Assembly: GCA_945952045.1 (NCBI GenBank)
Contig: CAMFHE010000025.1
Span: forward strand, 1 to 64,000
DNA length: 64,000 bases
Direction of reading: 5' to 3'
Source of the DNA: an uncultured Rhizobium sp.
GTDB taxonomy: Bacteria > Pseudomonadota > Alphaproteobacteria > Rhizobiales > Rhizobiaceae
How positions within the stretch are numbered: position 1 is the stretch's first letter; every line of letters starts with the position of its first letter. The notes beneath the pieces are model-generated. The model was given only the letters and a program-made list of their open reading frames with translations, ran no database searches and was not told the origin of the DNA. Both the position numbers and the translations under genes were made by a program. Shown here piece by piece: positions 44,885-53,663 of this stretch.

Positions 44885-45295
44885 ATGTCGGAAAATTCAA
44901 CGGAAGAGGCTATCAAAGCCTTGAGGTGCGGGCTTGAGCATGCCGAAAAATTGAACGAGCCGTCGAGTATCGCGATATGTGATGCGGGCGGCAGCCTGAT
45001 TGCGTTCTGCCGGTCGACGGATGCGGCATTCGGCAGCGTGGAAGTCGCCATCGGGAAGGCCTACACAGCGGCCGCATTCCGAACCAAGACCGCCGATCTT
45101 CTGCAGGATTCGCAGCCGGGAGGGGAGTTCTACAGCCTCGTTGCTGCAAATCCATCGCGGCCTTTCGTGGTGTTTGGAGGCGGAACTCCGGTGGTTCGAG
45201 GCGGAGTTTGCGTCGGCGCGGTTGGTGTTTCGGGCGGTCCCGTTGCTGCGGATGTCGAGATCGCGGCAGTGGTATGCCAAGCATTGGAAGGCTAG
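44885..45295 (+). CDS. GlcG/HbpS family protein
   Basis: A 136-residue protein of the GlcG/HbpS (DUF336) family. These are often next to hydroxyacid dehydrogenases and corrinoid- or heme-related genes; their function is not settled. IAICDAGGSLIAFCRSTDA, IGKAYTAAAFR and GGTPVVRGGVCVGAVGVSGG are the conserved elements. The ATG at 44885 with GGAGG upstream is chosen over an ATG 57 bases earlier. The gene follows the FAD dehydrogenase by 288 bases and probably starts a second transcription unit with the SDR and the regulator. Confidence 0.85.
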   Translation: MSENSTEEAIKALRCGLEHAEKLNEPSSIAICDAGGSLIAFCRSTDAAFGSVEVAIGKAYTAAAFRTKTADLLQDSQPGGEFYSLVAANPSRPFVVFGGGTPVVRGGVCVGAVGVSGGPVAADVEIAAVVCQALEG

Positions 45296-45363
45296 CCTTT
45301 CGGCTGTGGACGCCGCTATCCCCTCTTGATATTGCTTGATAAGGCCCTCATTCCAAGGTTGCG

Positions 45364-46128
45364 ATGCTGAAGCGTGCGCTCGAAAATCAGGTTGCAATCA
45401 TCACCGGCGCCGCGAACGGATGTGGACGCGCTGCGGTGAAGTTGTTCCTTGAGGCCGGCGCGCGCGTTGTCGGTGCCGATCTGGACCGAGCGTCGGGTGA
45501 AGATCTGGCGCGTCAGGTGCGTGATGAGCGGTTTGTGTTCGTCCACGCGGATGTTTCGAAAGCGGACGATGTCAGCCGTATCGTCGATACGGCGAGGTCG
45601 CGATTTCACAGAATTGATATCCTGCACAATCAGGCGGGAGCGATTGTCGTCAAGCCGCTGCTGGAGCTCACCGAAACAGACTACGAGTTCGTCCTCGACA
45701 ACAACTTGAGAAGCGTGTTCCTCATGACCCAGGCGGTGCTGCCGGATATGTTGCGGCAGGGGCGTGGCGTCTTCGTCAACACGTCGTCGGTTTCAGGTTC
45801 GACGGCAACGCCGATGGAGACGATCTATTGTAGCTCTAAGGCAGCAGTGACCCAGTTTACGCGGGCGGTAGCGGTGGAGTTCCGGGACAAGGGAATTCGC
45901 GCCAATGCGATTTGCCCCGGCTTCGTTCGCACGAAACACGGGGAAGTCGAAATGGAGCAGCTCCGAAAACTTGGAATCAACGCCTCCGAACGGGACATCG
46001 CCGCTATGCAGGGGCGCATGTGTGAGCCGGAGGAAGTGGCGCGCGTGGCGCTTTTCCTGGCGTCCGAGGATTCGGGTTTTATCAACGGCGCCGAGATTCC
46101 GGTCGACAATACTTTTACGGCAATTTGA
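45364..46128 (+). CDS. short-chain dehydrogenase/reductase
   Basis: A 254-residue SDR. It shows TGAANGCGRA, the acidic GADLDRA for NAD, HNQAG where most have NNAG, Ser in TSSVSG and YCSSK. The C-terminal RMCEPEEVARVALFLASEDSGFINGAEIPVDN resembles the SDR at 22742-23551, so they are paralogues. It lies between the GlcG-like gene and a FadR-type regulator (one base between), so it is probably under its control. The substrate is unknown. Confidence 0.85.
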   Translation: MLKRALENQVAIITGAANGCGRAAVKLFLEAGARVVGADLDRASGEDLARQVRDERFVFVHADVSKADDVSRIVDTARSRFHRIDILHNQAGAIVVKPLLELTETDYEFVLDNNLRSVFLMTQAVLPDMLRQGRGVFVNTSSVSGSTATPMETIYCSSKAAVTQFTRAVAVEFRDKGIRANAICPGFVRTKHGEVEMEQLRKLGINASERDIAAMQGRMCEPEEVARVALFLASEDSGFINGAEIPVDNTFTAI

Positions 46129-46129
46129 G

Positions 46130-46840
46130 ATGTTCTGGTCCGGGCGCCAACTGGAACAGACGCCGTTTCACGGTGCGGCCGCCCACTTCATCAGGCGGCA
46201 GATTCACCTCGGCCGGCTGCAGCCCGATGAGCGGCTGCCCGCCGAGCGCGCACTGTCCGAAACGCTTGGGATTTCCAGGGTAACCTTGCGGGAAGCGATT
46301 GGCGTCCTTGAAGAGGGTGACTACGTTGTCTCGCGGCGCGGCGCAAAAGGGGGGACCTTCGTTGCCCCGCACTCCATTCTTGACGAGGTAGCACGCCGTC
46401 ACCTTACCCGGGATCCCGGTGGTGCCTGGAGAATGCTTGAATACCTTCAGGCGACTTTTCTTGCTGCGCTGGACTATGCGTGCGACCGTCGCTCGCCTGC
46501 CAATCTCTCGACTTTAAGCGAAATCGCCAGGAAGCTTGATGGCGGCGACAGCGGAGCAAAGCTGCGTGAAGCGCGGTTCGAATTCTTCGCCGAAGTCGGC
46601 CTTGCGTCTTCAAATCACAACTTTGAAGAAGCGATCACCGTGGCTCTGGATGCCCTGTTTCATCCCATTCCGGACGGCAGGCTGGCTCAGTCTCGCGAAG
46701 TAATGGGCAAAGCCGTGAGCGAAGCGCATGATGCGCTGAAGATGCGCGATCGATCGGCGGCGAGAAATGTCGGCGTCGCCGTTCTCGAAGACATTGGCAG
46801 GGCGCTGAATGATGCGATGGTGGCGTCCAGCCGGACCTGA
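46130..46840 (+). CDS. FadR-subfamily GntR regulator
   Basis: A 236-residue GntR regulator. The winged helix is at residues 15-80 (GRLQPDERLPAERALSETLGISRVTLREAIGVLEEGDYVVSRRG). The all-helical FCD-like effector domain follows (LREARFEFFAEVGLASSNHNFEEAI, EAHDALKMRDRSAARN). The ATG lies one base after the SDR stop. It probably controls the oxidation genes 43211-46128; the dyad at 44807-44819 is the nearest candidate site. Confidence 0.86.
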   Translation: MFWSGRQLEQTPFHGAAAHFIRRQIHLGRLQPDERLPAERALSETLGISRVTLREAIGVLEEGDYVVSRRGAKGGTFVAPHSILDEVARRHLTRDPGGAWRMLEYLQATFLAALDYACDRRSPANLSTLSEIARKLDGGDSGAKLREARFEFFAEVGLASSNHNFEEAITVALDALFHPIPDGRLAQSREVMGKAVSEAHDALKMRDRSAARNVGVAVLEDIGRALNDAMVASSRT

Positions 46841-46899
46841 GCAATGCGCGCGACGGCATGCTCGCCAGCTGACGGCGATTGTCGCTCAATGGCACGGTT

Positions 46900-47778
46900 T
46901 CAGGCGCTGGGTTCGATGCCAACCAGTTTCTGGAACCAATTGCAAAAGACGGCAGCAGACTTCGATCGCGCCTCTTTGCTGATCAAGAAGTAGCTTTCTT
47001 CGTCGAGCACGGAGATGCTCGACAGCACGACCAAATCTCCGTTCTCAATTTCCCTGCGGCAAACCTCGACTGGACACAGCGCCACGCCGTGTCCGGCGAT
47101 TGCCGCCGTCGCCAGAAGATTGAAATCCTGGAACACGGGGCCTCGGTCTGCGTGAATGTCGGACAAGCCGGCCTGGCGAAACCATTGCTGCCAATGGCTG
47201 ACCTTTTCATCGTGCAGGAGGTCGGCGTTGGAAATGTCCCGATCGCTCACCAGTCTGCCTTTGCGCTCAAGGTAGCGAGGGCTTGCCACAGGGCGGTTCA
47301 CGCGTGAGAACAAGCGTTCAGACGTGACGCCTTCCGAGGTGTCCGCACCCAGCGTTATCAGCACGTCGCAACCGGTTTCCCGTAGCCGTTGCTCAGCCAT
47401 CGCATAAACCACCCTGACCGTGATGTCCGCGTGCAGGGACAGAAAGTTGCCCAGCGCGGGAATAAGCCAGCGCGTTGCGATCGATGGAATGCAGGCGACC
47501 GTAATCTCGGATTTGGTCCGCAGTTTCAGCAAATCCGCTTCTGCGGAGATCCGCGTGAAACTCACCGTGAGGGTATCCGCCAGTTGCTCGGCGTGGGGCG
47601 CCAGCTTAACGCCGCGCGTCTGCCTGAGGAAAAGCGGGCGCCCAAACCATTCCTCAAGCTGCCGGATCTGATGGCTGACGGCCGCATGGGTGACGTTCAG
47701 TTCGTCGGCTGCCCGGGAAAAACTTTCTAGCCGCGCGGCCGCCTCGAAGAATCTCAGCGCGCCCAATGGAGGCATCAT
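46900..47778 (-). CDS. LysR-family regulator (GcvA-like)
   Basis: A 292-residue LysR-type regulator. Its winged helix is LGALRFFEAAARLESFSRAADELNVTHAAVSHQIRQLEEWFGRPLF, and the effector domain begins ITVACIPSIATRWLIPALGNF. It resembles the LysR at 25960-26874 in length and motif, so both are GcvA-like. It is divergent from the orphan ectoine synthase gene and is its likely regulator. Confidence 0.88.
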   Translation of the reverse strand: MMPPLGALRFFEAAARLESFSRAADELNVTHAAVSHQIRQLEEWFGRPLFLRQTRGVKLAPHAEQLADTLTVSFTRISAEADLLKLRTKSEITVACIPSIATRWLIPALGNFLSLHADITVRVVYAMAEQRLRETGCDVLITLGADTSEGVTSERLFSRVNRPVASPRYLERKGRLVSDRDISNADLLHDEKVSHWQQWFRQAGLSDIHADRGPVFQDFNLLATAAIAGHGVALCPVEVCRREIENGDLVVLSSISVLDEESYFLISKEARSKSAAVFCNWFQKLVGIEPSA

Positions 47779-47919
47779 GTGTTAGTTCCACTTGCCTATG
47801 TATTGAGAAATCGTCGTTTGTCGAGGCCTGAAGTATCGGGAATATAGCATTTGCAGGCGCATGAGAAGGGTTTCCATGATGCCATTGATGTCAATATTAC
47901 TCACAGCGAGGGGTTTCAG

Positions 47920-48306
47920 ATGTTCGTGCGCAATTTGAAGGATGTCGAAGCAACGGAATATTTCGTTGAATGGGGAAGCGGGACCAGCCACCGGCTTTTG
48001 ACGGAAACGGATGGAATGGGGTTCACGGTTTGCCACACCGTAGTCCGGGCCAATACGACATCGCTCCTTGAGTACCGCAATCACCTTGAGGCTTGCTATT
48101 GCATCGCCGGCGAGGGTGAGGTGGAAGACATGGACGGTAAGGTCTACCCGATCCGCAAAGGCGACATCTACGTTCTCGACAAGAACGACAAGCACTATCT
48201 TCGCGGTGGTCGCGATCAAGACCTGATCCTGGTCAGCGTCTTCAACCCGCCCCTAAAGGGTACCGAGCGTCACAATCTGAATGGCGCGGGCGGCTCCGCC
48301 TATTGA
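47920..48306 (+). CDS. ectC: orphan ectoine synthase (EctC)
   Basis: A 128-residue cupin of the ectoine synthase family, which closes N-gamma-acetyl-diaminobutyrate to ectoine. [27 protein letters not shown], the [16 protein letters not shown] cupin strand, and [16 protein letters not shown] followed by VFNPPL are diagnostic. The three iron ligands known for EctC (Glu in NHLEA, Tyr in IYVLD, His in DKHYL) are kept, while the substrate-side segment differs from the usual form ([10 protein letters not shown]). No ectA, ectB or ectD is nearby. It may cyclise, or hydrolyse, a related acyl-diamino acid. The ATG follows GCGAGGGG; a frame-extension upstream is discarded. Confidence 0.87.
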   Translation: MFVRNLKDVEATEYFVEWGSGTSHRLLTETDGMGFTVCHTVVRANTTSLLEYRNHLEACYCIAGEGEVEDMDGKVYPIRKGDIYVLDKNDKHYLRGGRDQDLILVSVFNPPLKGTERHNLNGAGGSAY

Positions 48307-48470
48307 GACCCTGAAAGTTTGCGTTTCCGTTCGTCGAAACGCTGCGCTGATCTGCGATGGGCGGCAAGAGCCACTTTGGCTCGGGCCGCCCTCACTGTTT
48401 CTTTAGTCGGGGCGCTTTAGACCATCCAAAGCCCAAGCGGCACTTTCAGAAATTCTTACAAACAGCCGTG

Positions 48471-49328
48471 TCAAAGGGTCTGGAGCGAAAGCGCATACAA
48501 TTCATACTGGGTCGCAATCCCCAGCTTGGCGTAACTATTCTTCCGATGCGTCTTAACTGTTGTCGGGGAAATGCCCAGGTGAAGGCTGATTGAGAGTGTT
48601 GAATGCCCTCTGAGGAGCAAGCCCACAACCTCCGACTCGCGAGGACTAAGTTCCGCGAAGCGATCGGTTTCTTTTTGATGGGCATTGGCGCGGAGAGGCG
48701 AACGCTGGACGATCTCCCCACCAACCGCCTTCCAATAGCGGTGGATTGCGGCCTGCAAGAACGGGACGACCAAAGCGAGACCTTCCAATTCTTGCTGTGA
48801 GAATCCTTTCTCGCTCCATGGCCGTGAAAGTGAAATCTCGGCGCAGCGATGGTCAGGCAAACTCAAGGCTATACTGACCTCTTCGCGAGACGACGGCCAT
48901 CCACGCGTCAGGTATCCGATCTCTTCACTTTCACGTCTCACGACGGGGTAGGCCGGTAAATACTCGTCCTGATCCAGCATATCCGAGGCGAGGTCGCGCA
49001 TTCTGTAGGCGCCAGGATGAATACCAGACCGATACCTCTGATAAAATGGATCAATGGCGTACGTTTTGCTGATGTAATTCTGGAAGCCTGCCGCATGACT
49101 TCGTCGAAACGTTCCCTCGAAGAGATTGATCGGAGCCGCGTCTTGGCTGTAGACGAATTGAATGCAGTTCTCGAACGGCAAAAGAGTGCCGAGTCCGTTT
49201 GCAAGAAGCTCGGGCAGTTTAGGTGCATCGAGGTGTTCTACGATCTCAGCGCTTGCCAAAGCCCACGCGGAGGGAAGCTGTCGCATTCCCGCACTGCTCA
49301 AGGAAGCTGAATCAAATGCCGGCGTCAT
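48471..49328 (-). CDS. LuxR-type helix-turn-helix regulator (solo)
   Basis: A 285-residue regulator. The C-terminal LuxR helix-turn-helix is at about 220-280 (LSPRESEVVGLLLRGHSTLSISLHLGISPTTVKTHRKNSYAKLGI). The N-terminal 200 residues form a PAS/GAF-like domain without the Trp and Tyr pattern of acyl-homoserine-lactone binders, and no luxI gene is near. The ATG at 49328 is chosen; the frame is open for another 32 codons. It is divergent from the aminotransferase, with dyad copy C between them. LuxR-type proteins bind 20-bp dyads, so it is the best candidate to recognise the shared site. Confidence 0.85.
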   Translation of the reverse strand: MTPAFDSASLSSAGMRQLPSAWALASAEIVEHLDAPKLPELLANGLGTLLPFENCIQFVYSQDAAPINLFEGTFRRSHAAGFQNYISKTYAIDPFYQRYRSGIHPGAYRMRDLASDMLDQDEYLPAYPVVRRESEEIGYLTRGWPSSREEVSIALSLPDHRCAEISLSRPWSEKGFSQQELEGLALVVPFLQAAIHRYWKAVGGEIVQRSPLRANAHQKETDRFAELSPRESEVVGLLLRGHSTLSISLHLGISPTTVKTHRKNSYAKLGIATQYELYALSLQTL

Positions 49329-49461
49329 TGGCGAAACCCTGCAAACCAACCTAATAGCGTAGCTCCATTTTAGACCGCACACCTGGGAAACGGCAATGAT
49401 CCGGTTTGTTTTCCGTATGCGCAAATGGTGATTTTCTTCGCCGATAGGACAATTTCGCTCA

Positions 49462-49481
49462 CCTCCTCTCCTGGGAGGATG
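49462..49481 (+). promoter_or_regulatory. shared dyad, copy C
   Basis: CCTCCTCT CCTG GGAGGATG followed by G. The proximal half GGAGGATGG is identical to copies A and B; the distal half matches 6 of 8. It lies 91 bases from the aminotransferase start and 134 from the LuxR-type start. Confidence 0.6.
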
Positions 49482-49571
49482 GTGTCCGATTGGGTTGAAA
49501 TCCTAGGTAGGGTGACAAAGCCGACTGCTGGACGATTGAAGCAGCCTGCAAACACCGATCGGAGGATATCA

Positions 49572-50741
49572 ATGTCGCTTACATCTGCACTTAGGAGGGA
49601 AGCACGCCTCGCGCCCGTCAGTGATCTGGAGGCGATCTCTAACTATGGCCGCGTGAAGCCGGGCCTGATCCCGATGTGGTCCGGAGAAAGCGATCTCACA
49701 ACCCCTGACTTTATCCGCGACGCAGCGCACAAGAGTCTAAATGCCGGAGACACTTTCTACACATGGCAAGCAGGATTGCCCGAGTTGCGCCAGGCGCTAT
49801 CCGATTTTCATCGGCGGCATTTTGGCAAAGTGATTGATGCAGAGGAGTTTGTGGTGACAAGCGGCGGTATGCATGCAATTACGCTCGCGCTGCAGGCCAC
49901 AAGCGGACATGGCGACGAGGCGCTTTACTTGAGCCCCGCATGGCCCAATTTCGCTGGCGCAGCAGGGCTTGCAGGTGTCACAGCAGTTCCGGTCCCACTG
50001 ATCGAAAATGAAGATGGATGGCACTGTGATCTCGAACGCCTGGAGGCTGCGATCACGCCGCGCACGCGTTCCATCTTCTTTAATTCGCCTTCCAATCCAA
50101 CTGGCTGGACGACCGATCTCGATACGCTGCGTGCCGTGCTCAAACTTGCGCGCAAACACGGGCTCTGGATCATTGCGGACGAAGTTTACTCCCTTTTTCA
50201 CTTTGGAGAAACGCGGGCGCCTTCGTTCTTGGATGTCGAAGAGGTGGGCGACCGGCTAATCTACGTCAACACATTCTCCAAAAACTGGGCGATGACCGGG
50301 TGGCGGGTTGGCTGGATGCGCGGCAACGTGGAACTATCCCGGACCTTTGAAAATCTGATTCAGTATTCCTCATCAGGCGTTGCCGAGTTCCTGCAAAGAG
50401 GGGCGATCGCCGCGCTTGACGACGGAGACGAATTCCTAAAGGAGCAGATCGCCCACGCCAGGACTTCCCGCGACATGGCCTGCAGGATTCTGGGAGCGTC
50501 CAATCGCGTTCAGTTCTCTGTTCCCACCGGCGCGTTCTATCTTTTTTTCAAGGTCGACGGGGTGACCGATTCGAACAAGGCCGTGTTTGACATCGTTGAC
50601 AAGGCGAATGTCGGGCTGGCACCAGGGCGCGGATTTGGGGAGGCCGGCGAAGGCTACCTTCGCATGTGCTTTCAACGCAGCTTGAGCCAGGTCGAGGAAG
50701 CGTGCGGAAGACTTGCAAGCTGGATCGCCCGATACCCTTAG
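49572..50741 (+). CDS. class I/II aminotransferase
   Basis: A 389-residue PLP-dependent aminotransferase of the aspartate aminotransferase fold. FNSPSNPTGW, IADEVYSLFHFGE and the lysine motif VNTFSKNWAMTGWRVGW are the PLP-binding elements; the substrate Arg is probably in YLRMCFQRSL. GGAGGATATCA precedes the ATG at 49572. It would convert an amino acid to a 2-oxo acid. With dyad C upstream it may share regulation with the amidohydrolase and aldolase units, which would use N-acyl amino acids and 4-hydroxy-2-oxo acids. It ends 172 bases before a convergent ATPase gene. Confidence 0.9.
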   Translation: MSLTSALRREARLAPVSDLEAISNYGRVKPGLIPMWSGESDLTTPDFIRDAAHKSLNAGDTFYTWQAGLPELRQALSDFHRRHFGKVIDAEEFVVTSGGMHAITLALQATSGHGDEALYLSPAWPNFAGAAGLAGVTAVPVPLIENEDGWHCDLERLEAAITPRTRSIFFNSPSNPTGWTTDLDTLRAVLKLARKHGLWIIADEVYSLFHFGETRAPSFLDVEEVGDRLIYVNTFSKNWAMTGWRVGWMRGNVELSRTFENLIQYSSSGVAEFLQRGAIAALDDGDEFLKEQIAHARTSRDMACRILGASNRVQFSVPTGAFYLFFKVDGVTDSNKAVFDIVDKANVGLAPGRGFGEAGEGYLRMCFQRSLSQVEEACGRLASWIARYP

Positions 50742-50912
50742 CCCAAGGCGAATATCACTGCTCGATTGCATTCATGTCGTCTGTGGTCACGCTGCCATCC
50801 TTCCACCCGTTGGATTTAACCCGACCATTCTCTGACGGAACGTGCGGGTGGATAGGGCGGCAACCACGCCATCTGTTCACGACCCTTTGCCGCCGATTTT
50901 CCAAACGGATTT

Positions 50913-51653
50913 TCAGTGTTTCAATATTTGGCTCAGGAACAGCTTGGTGCGCTCGTGCTGCGGGTTTTCGAAGAAGGTGGTCGGCTTGCCTTGCTCGATG
51001 ATCTGGCCGCCATTCATGAAGATTACGCGGTCGGCGACGGCGCGGGCGAAGGCCATTTCGTGGGTGACGCAGACCATGGTCATGCCTTCGCGGGCAAGGC
51101 TGGTCATGGTTTCGAGCACCTCTGACACCATTTCCGGATCGAGCGCGGAGGTGGGTTCGTCGAACAGCATCACGGCCGGCTGCATGCAGAGCGAGCGAGC
51201 GATGGCAACGCGCTGCTGCTGGCCTCCGGACAGCTGCACAGGATATTTGTTCGCCTGCTCGGGAATGCGTACGCGCTCCAGGAACTGCAGCGCGGTCTTC
51301 CGGGCTTCCGCCTCCGGCACGCCCTTGATCCACATCGGCCCGACCATGCAATTCATCAGCACGGTCATGTGCGGGAAGAGGTTGAAGTGCTGGAACACCA
51401 TGCCGACATTCTTGCGGACATCGCCGACGTTGCGCATCTTGTTGTGCAGGGTGATGCCGTTGACGACGATATCGCCCTGCTGATGCGCTTCAAGACGGTT
51501 GAAGCAACGGATCAGCGTCGATTTGCCGGATCCGGACGGGCCGCAGATGACGATGCGCTCGCCCTTTTCCACCGTCAGGTTCACATCAGTCAGCACGCGG
51601 AAGGCGCCATACCATTTGGAAACGTTGCGGACATCGATGATCTTGTCGCTCAT
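50913..51653 (-). CDS. amino-acid ABC transporter ATP-binding protein
   Basis: A 246-residue GlnQ-type ATPase. Walker A is GPSGSGKST, the signature [15 protein letters not shown], Walker [21 protein letters not shown]. It starts at the ATG that overlaps the permease stop as ATGA; the very long open frame upstream is a shadow of the permease. It ends the transporter operon 53514-50913. The gene, its permease and its binding protein form the third amino-acid-type transporter of the window. Confidence 0.9.
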   Translation of the reverse strand: MSDKIIDVRNVSKWYGAFRVLTDVNLTVEKGERIVICGPSGSGKSTLIRCFNRLEAHQQGDIVVNGITLHNKMRNVGDVRKNVGMVFQHFNLFPHMTVLMNCMVGPMWIKGVPEAEARKTALQFLERVRIPEQANKYPVQLSGGQQQRVAIARSLCMQPAVMLFDEPTSALDPEMVSEVLETMTSLAREGMTMVCVTHEMAFARAVADRVIFMNGGQIIEQGKPTTFFENPQHERTKLFLSQILKH

Positions 51654-52624
51654 CGCACTTTGCTCCTGGCGTAGTGGCGTTCGATGCGGGACTGGATGAG
51701 TTCGAGGCAGATCGACACTCCCCAGTAAAGCATGGCGGCGGAAATCAGCATTTCCATGTGCTGGAAGGTTTTCTGGCCGAGGGTGCGCGCCAGGAACATC
51801 AATTCCCAGACCCCGATGACCGAGACGAGCGAACTGTCCTTGAGCATGGAGATGAACTGGTTGCCGGTGGGCGGGATGATCACCGGCAGCGCCTGCGGCA
51901 GGATGATCTTGCGCATGGTCAGACCGAAACCGAAGCCGATGGAGCGCGAGGCCTCCCATTGGCCCCGGTCGATGCTCTGGATGCCCGAGCGGAAGATTTC
52001 CGTCATGTAGGCGCCGTAGCACAGCGAAAGCGCCAGGATGCCGGCCGGCACCGCATCGATGATGAAACCGAGCTGCGGCAGGCCGAGATAGATAAGATAG
52101 ACCTGCATCAGCAGCGGCAGGCCGCGAAAGAAGGAGGTATAGAAGCTGGCGATCGCATAGGCGAAGCCGTTGGTCGAAAGCTTGGCGACCGCGCCGAGAA
52201 TGGCGATGGCGGAAGCGATCACGATGGATATGGCGGACACGTATATTGTCGTGAAAAGGCCCTGCGTAATCAGAAAGGGCAGCTTCTCGGCGATGAACGG
52301 CAGGCTGAGATGGAAGGTCGTGAAAAAGGCGAGGAAGAGCAGCAGCAACTCGCACCAGACGACCGCGACCTGCACCCTCAGCGAGGCGAAGCCGATCAGC
52401 ACGATGTTGAGGCAGAGCATCACCGCGATGACGAAAGCGATGGCGAAGCGTCCGTAAAAGCCGCTTTGCGCCGGCTCGCCGATCACAGGCCGCATCACCT
52501 CGCCCAGCGACGTCCCCGTCAGGTTGAATGCGAGAAAGACAGCGAAGACCGCCACAAACAGCGTGGCGACGAACCAGGGCTTGTGGACGAGAACTTCGGA
52601 TTCGACAGTGTCTGGATACAGCAT
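51650..52624 (-). CDS. amino-acid ABC transporter permease, long form
   Basis: A 324-residue HisMQ-family permease, longer than the usual 220-260. The first 130 residues hold about three extra hydrophobic segments ([53 protein letters not shown]) before the family part, which runs [18 protein letters not shown] to [32 protein letters not shown]. The ATG at 52624 follows AAGGAGGGG. As only one permease is in this operon, it probably forms a homodimer. Confidence 0.88.
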   Translation of the reverse strand: MLYPDTVESEVLVHKPWFVATLFVAVFAVFLAFNLTGTSLGEVMRPVIGEPAQSGFYGRFAIAFVIAVMLCLNIVLIGFASLRVQVAVVWCELLLLFLAFFTTFHLSLPFIAEKLPFLITQGLFTTIYVSAISIVIASAIAILGAVAKLSTNGFAYAIASFYTSFFRGLPLLMQVYLIYLGLPQLGFIIDAVPAGILALSLCYGAYMTEIFRSGIQSIDRGQWEASRSIGFGFGLTMRKIILPQALPVIIPPTGNQFISMLKDSSLVSVIGVWELMFLARTLGQKTFQHMEMLISAAMLYWGVSICLELIQSRIERHYARSKVR

Positions 52625-52680
52625 CACCCCTCCTTCGGGATTGAAAGCGGCCCGGATCGCCGGGCCGCGCCGACAGGACG

Positions 52681-53514
52681 TTATTGCGTGACCGTGTAGT
52701 CCACACCGTACCACTTGACGGACAGCTTGCTCAGCGTGCCATTCGCCTTCATCTCCTCGACCGCCTCGGCGATCTTCGCGCTCAACTCCTTGTCGCCATG
52801 CTCGACGGCGACGGCCAGCGGCTCGAAGAAGACCGGCTTGCCGAGCTGTTTGATCGGGTAGCCGGCTTTCATCGCATCGAGAATGCTCGGTAGCGAGGAA
52901 ACGACGGCGTCGAGGCGTGTGCCGTCGCCGAGCCGCAGGTCGTCGAAGGCTGTCGTCGAATTGGCGTAGGACTTCACTTCACCCGGCTTGAACGCGTAGG
53001 TGAAGGCCGGGGCTCCGGCGGCGTCGAGCGTCAGCTCCTGCTTGGCATAAGCCTCGAAGGTCGAGGTTGCGGTGACGCCGACCGTCTTGCCGTCGAGATC
53101 GGCAAGCTTTTCGGCCTTGTTGTCCTTGTGTACGGCGACGGCGGCCGGCGTGTAGTAATAGACGGCGGGGAAGTCGAAGATTTCGGCGCGCGCCTTGGTG
53201 GGCGTCATCGAGCCGACATGCATGTCCCAGCGGCCCTGCCACTTGCCGGCGGTGATGATGTCCCAGCCCGGCGTCACGAACTCGACGGAAACGCCGAGAT
53301 GCTTGCCGATCTCCTTGGCAACGTCGACGTCGAAGCCGTCCATCTCGTTCTTGTCGTTGACGAAGGATTGCGGCGCCCAGTTGGCGTCGGTCGCGACCTT
53401 CAGGGTCTTGGCCGCCAGCACGCGGTCGAGCACGGCGCCGGCATTGGCCGGCATGGCGGCCAGCGAAAGGGCGAGAGAGGCGGCGAGCGCCGCAAAAGTC
53501 GAAATCCTGATCAT
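52681..53514 (-). CDS. amino-acid ABC transporter binding protein
   Basis: A 277-residue SBP_bac_3 protein with a signal peptide (ending PANAGA). [60 protein letters not shown] and the end [15 protein letters not shown] show the fold. The region after strand 5 contains a [19 protein letters not shown] stretch typical of glutamine/glutamate-like binders. It is the first gene of the transporter operon that runs to 50913, starting 150 bases from the decarboxylase-like gene of the next cluster. Confidence 0.9.
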   Translation of the reverse strand: MIRISTFAALAASLALSLAAMPANAGAVLDRVLAAKTLKVATDANWAPQSFVNDKNEMDGFDVDVAKEIGKHLGVSVEFVTPGWDIITAGKWQGRWDMHVGSMTPTKARAEIFDFPAVYYYTPAAVAVHKDNKAEKLADLDGKTVGVTATSTFEAYAKQELTLDAAGAPAFTYAFKPGEVKSYANSTTAFDDLRLGDGTRLDAVVSSLPSILDAMKAGYPIKQLGKPVFFEPLAVAVEHGDKELSAKIAEAVEEMKANGTLSKLSVKWYGVDYTVTQ

Positions 53515-53663
53515 TGCGCTTGTTCCCTATGTCTGTTGTTGCTTTGCTGACGGCGCGGGTTCCTCTCCCTGCCGTTACCTGTGATCTTGAGGGCTGCCGC
53601 CCGATGCGTCTTCCGGCGTTCCCAAGCACCGTCTGACGGCTGGCTCCGCCGAAATGACGGAAA

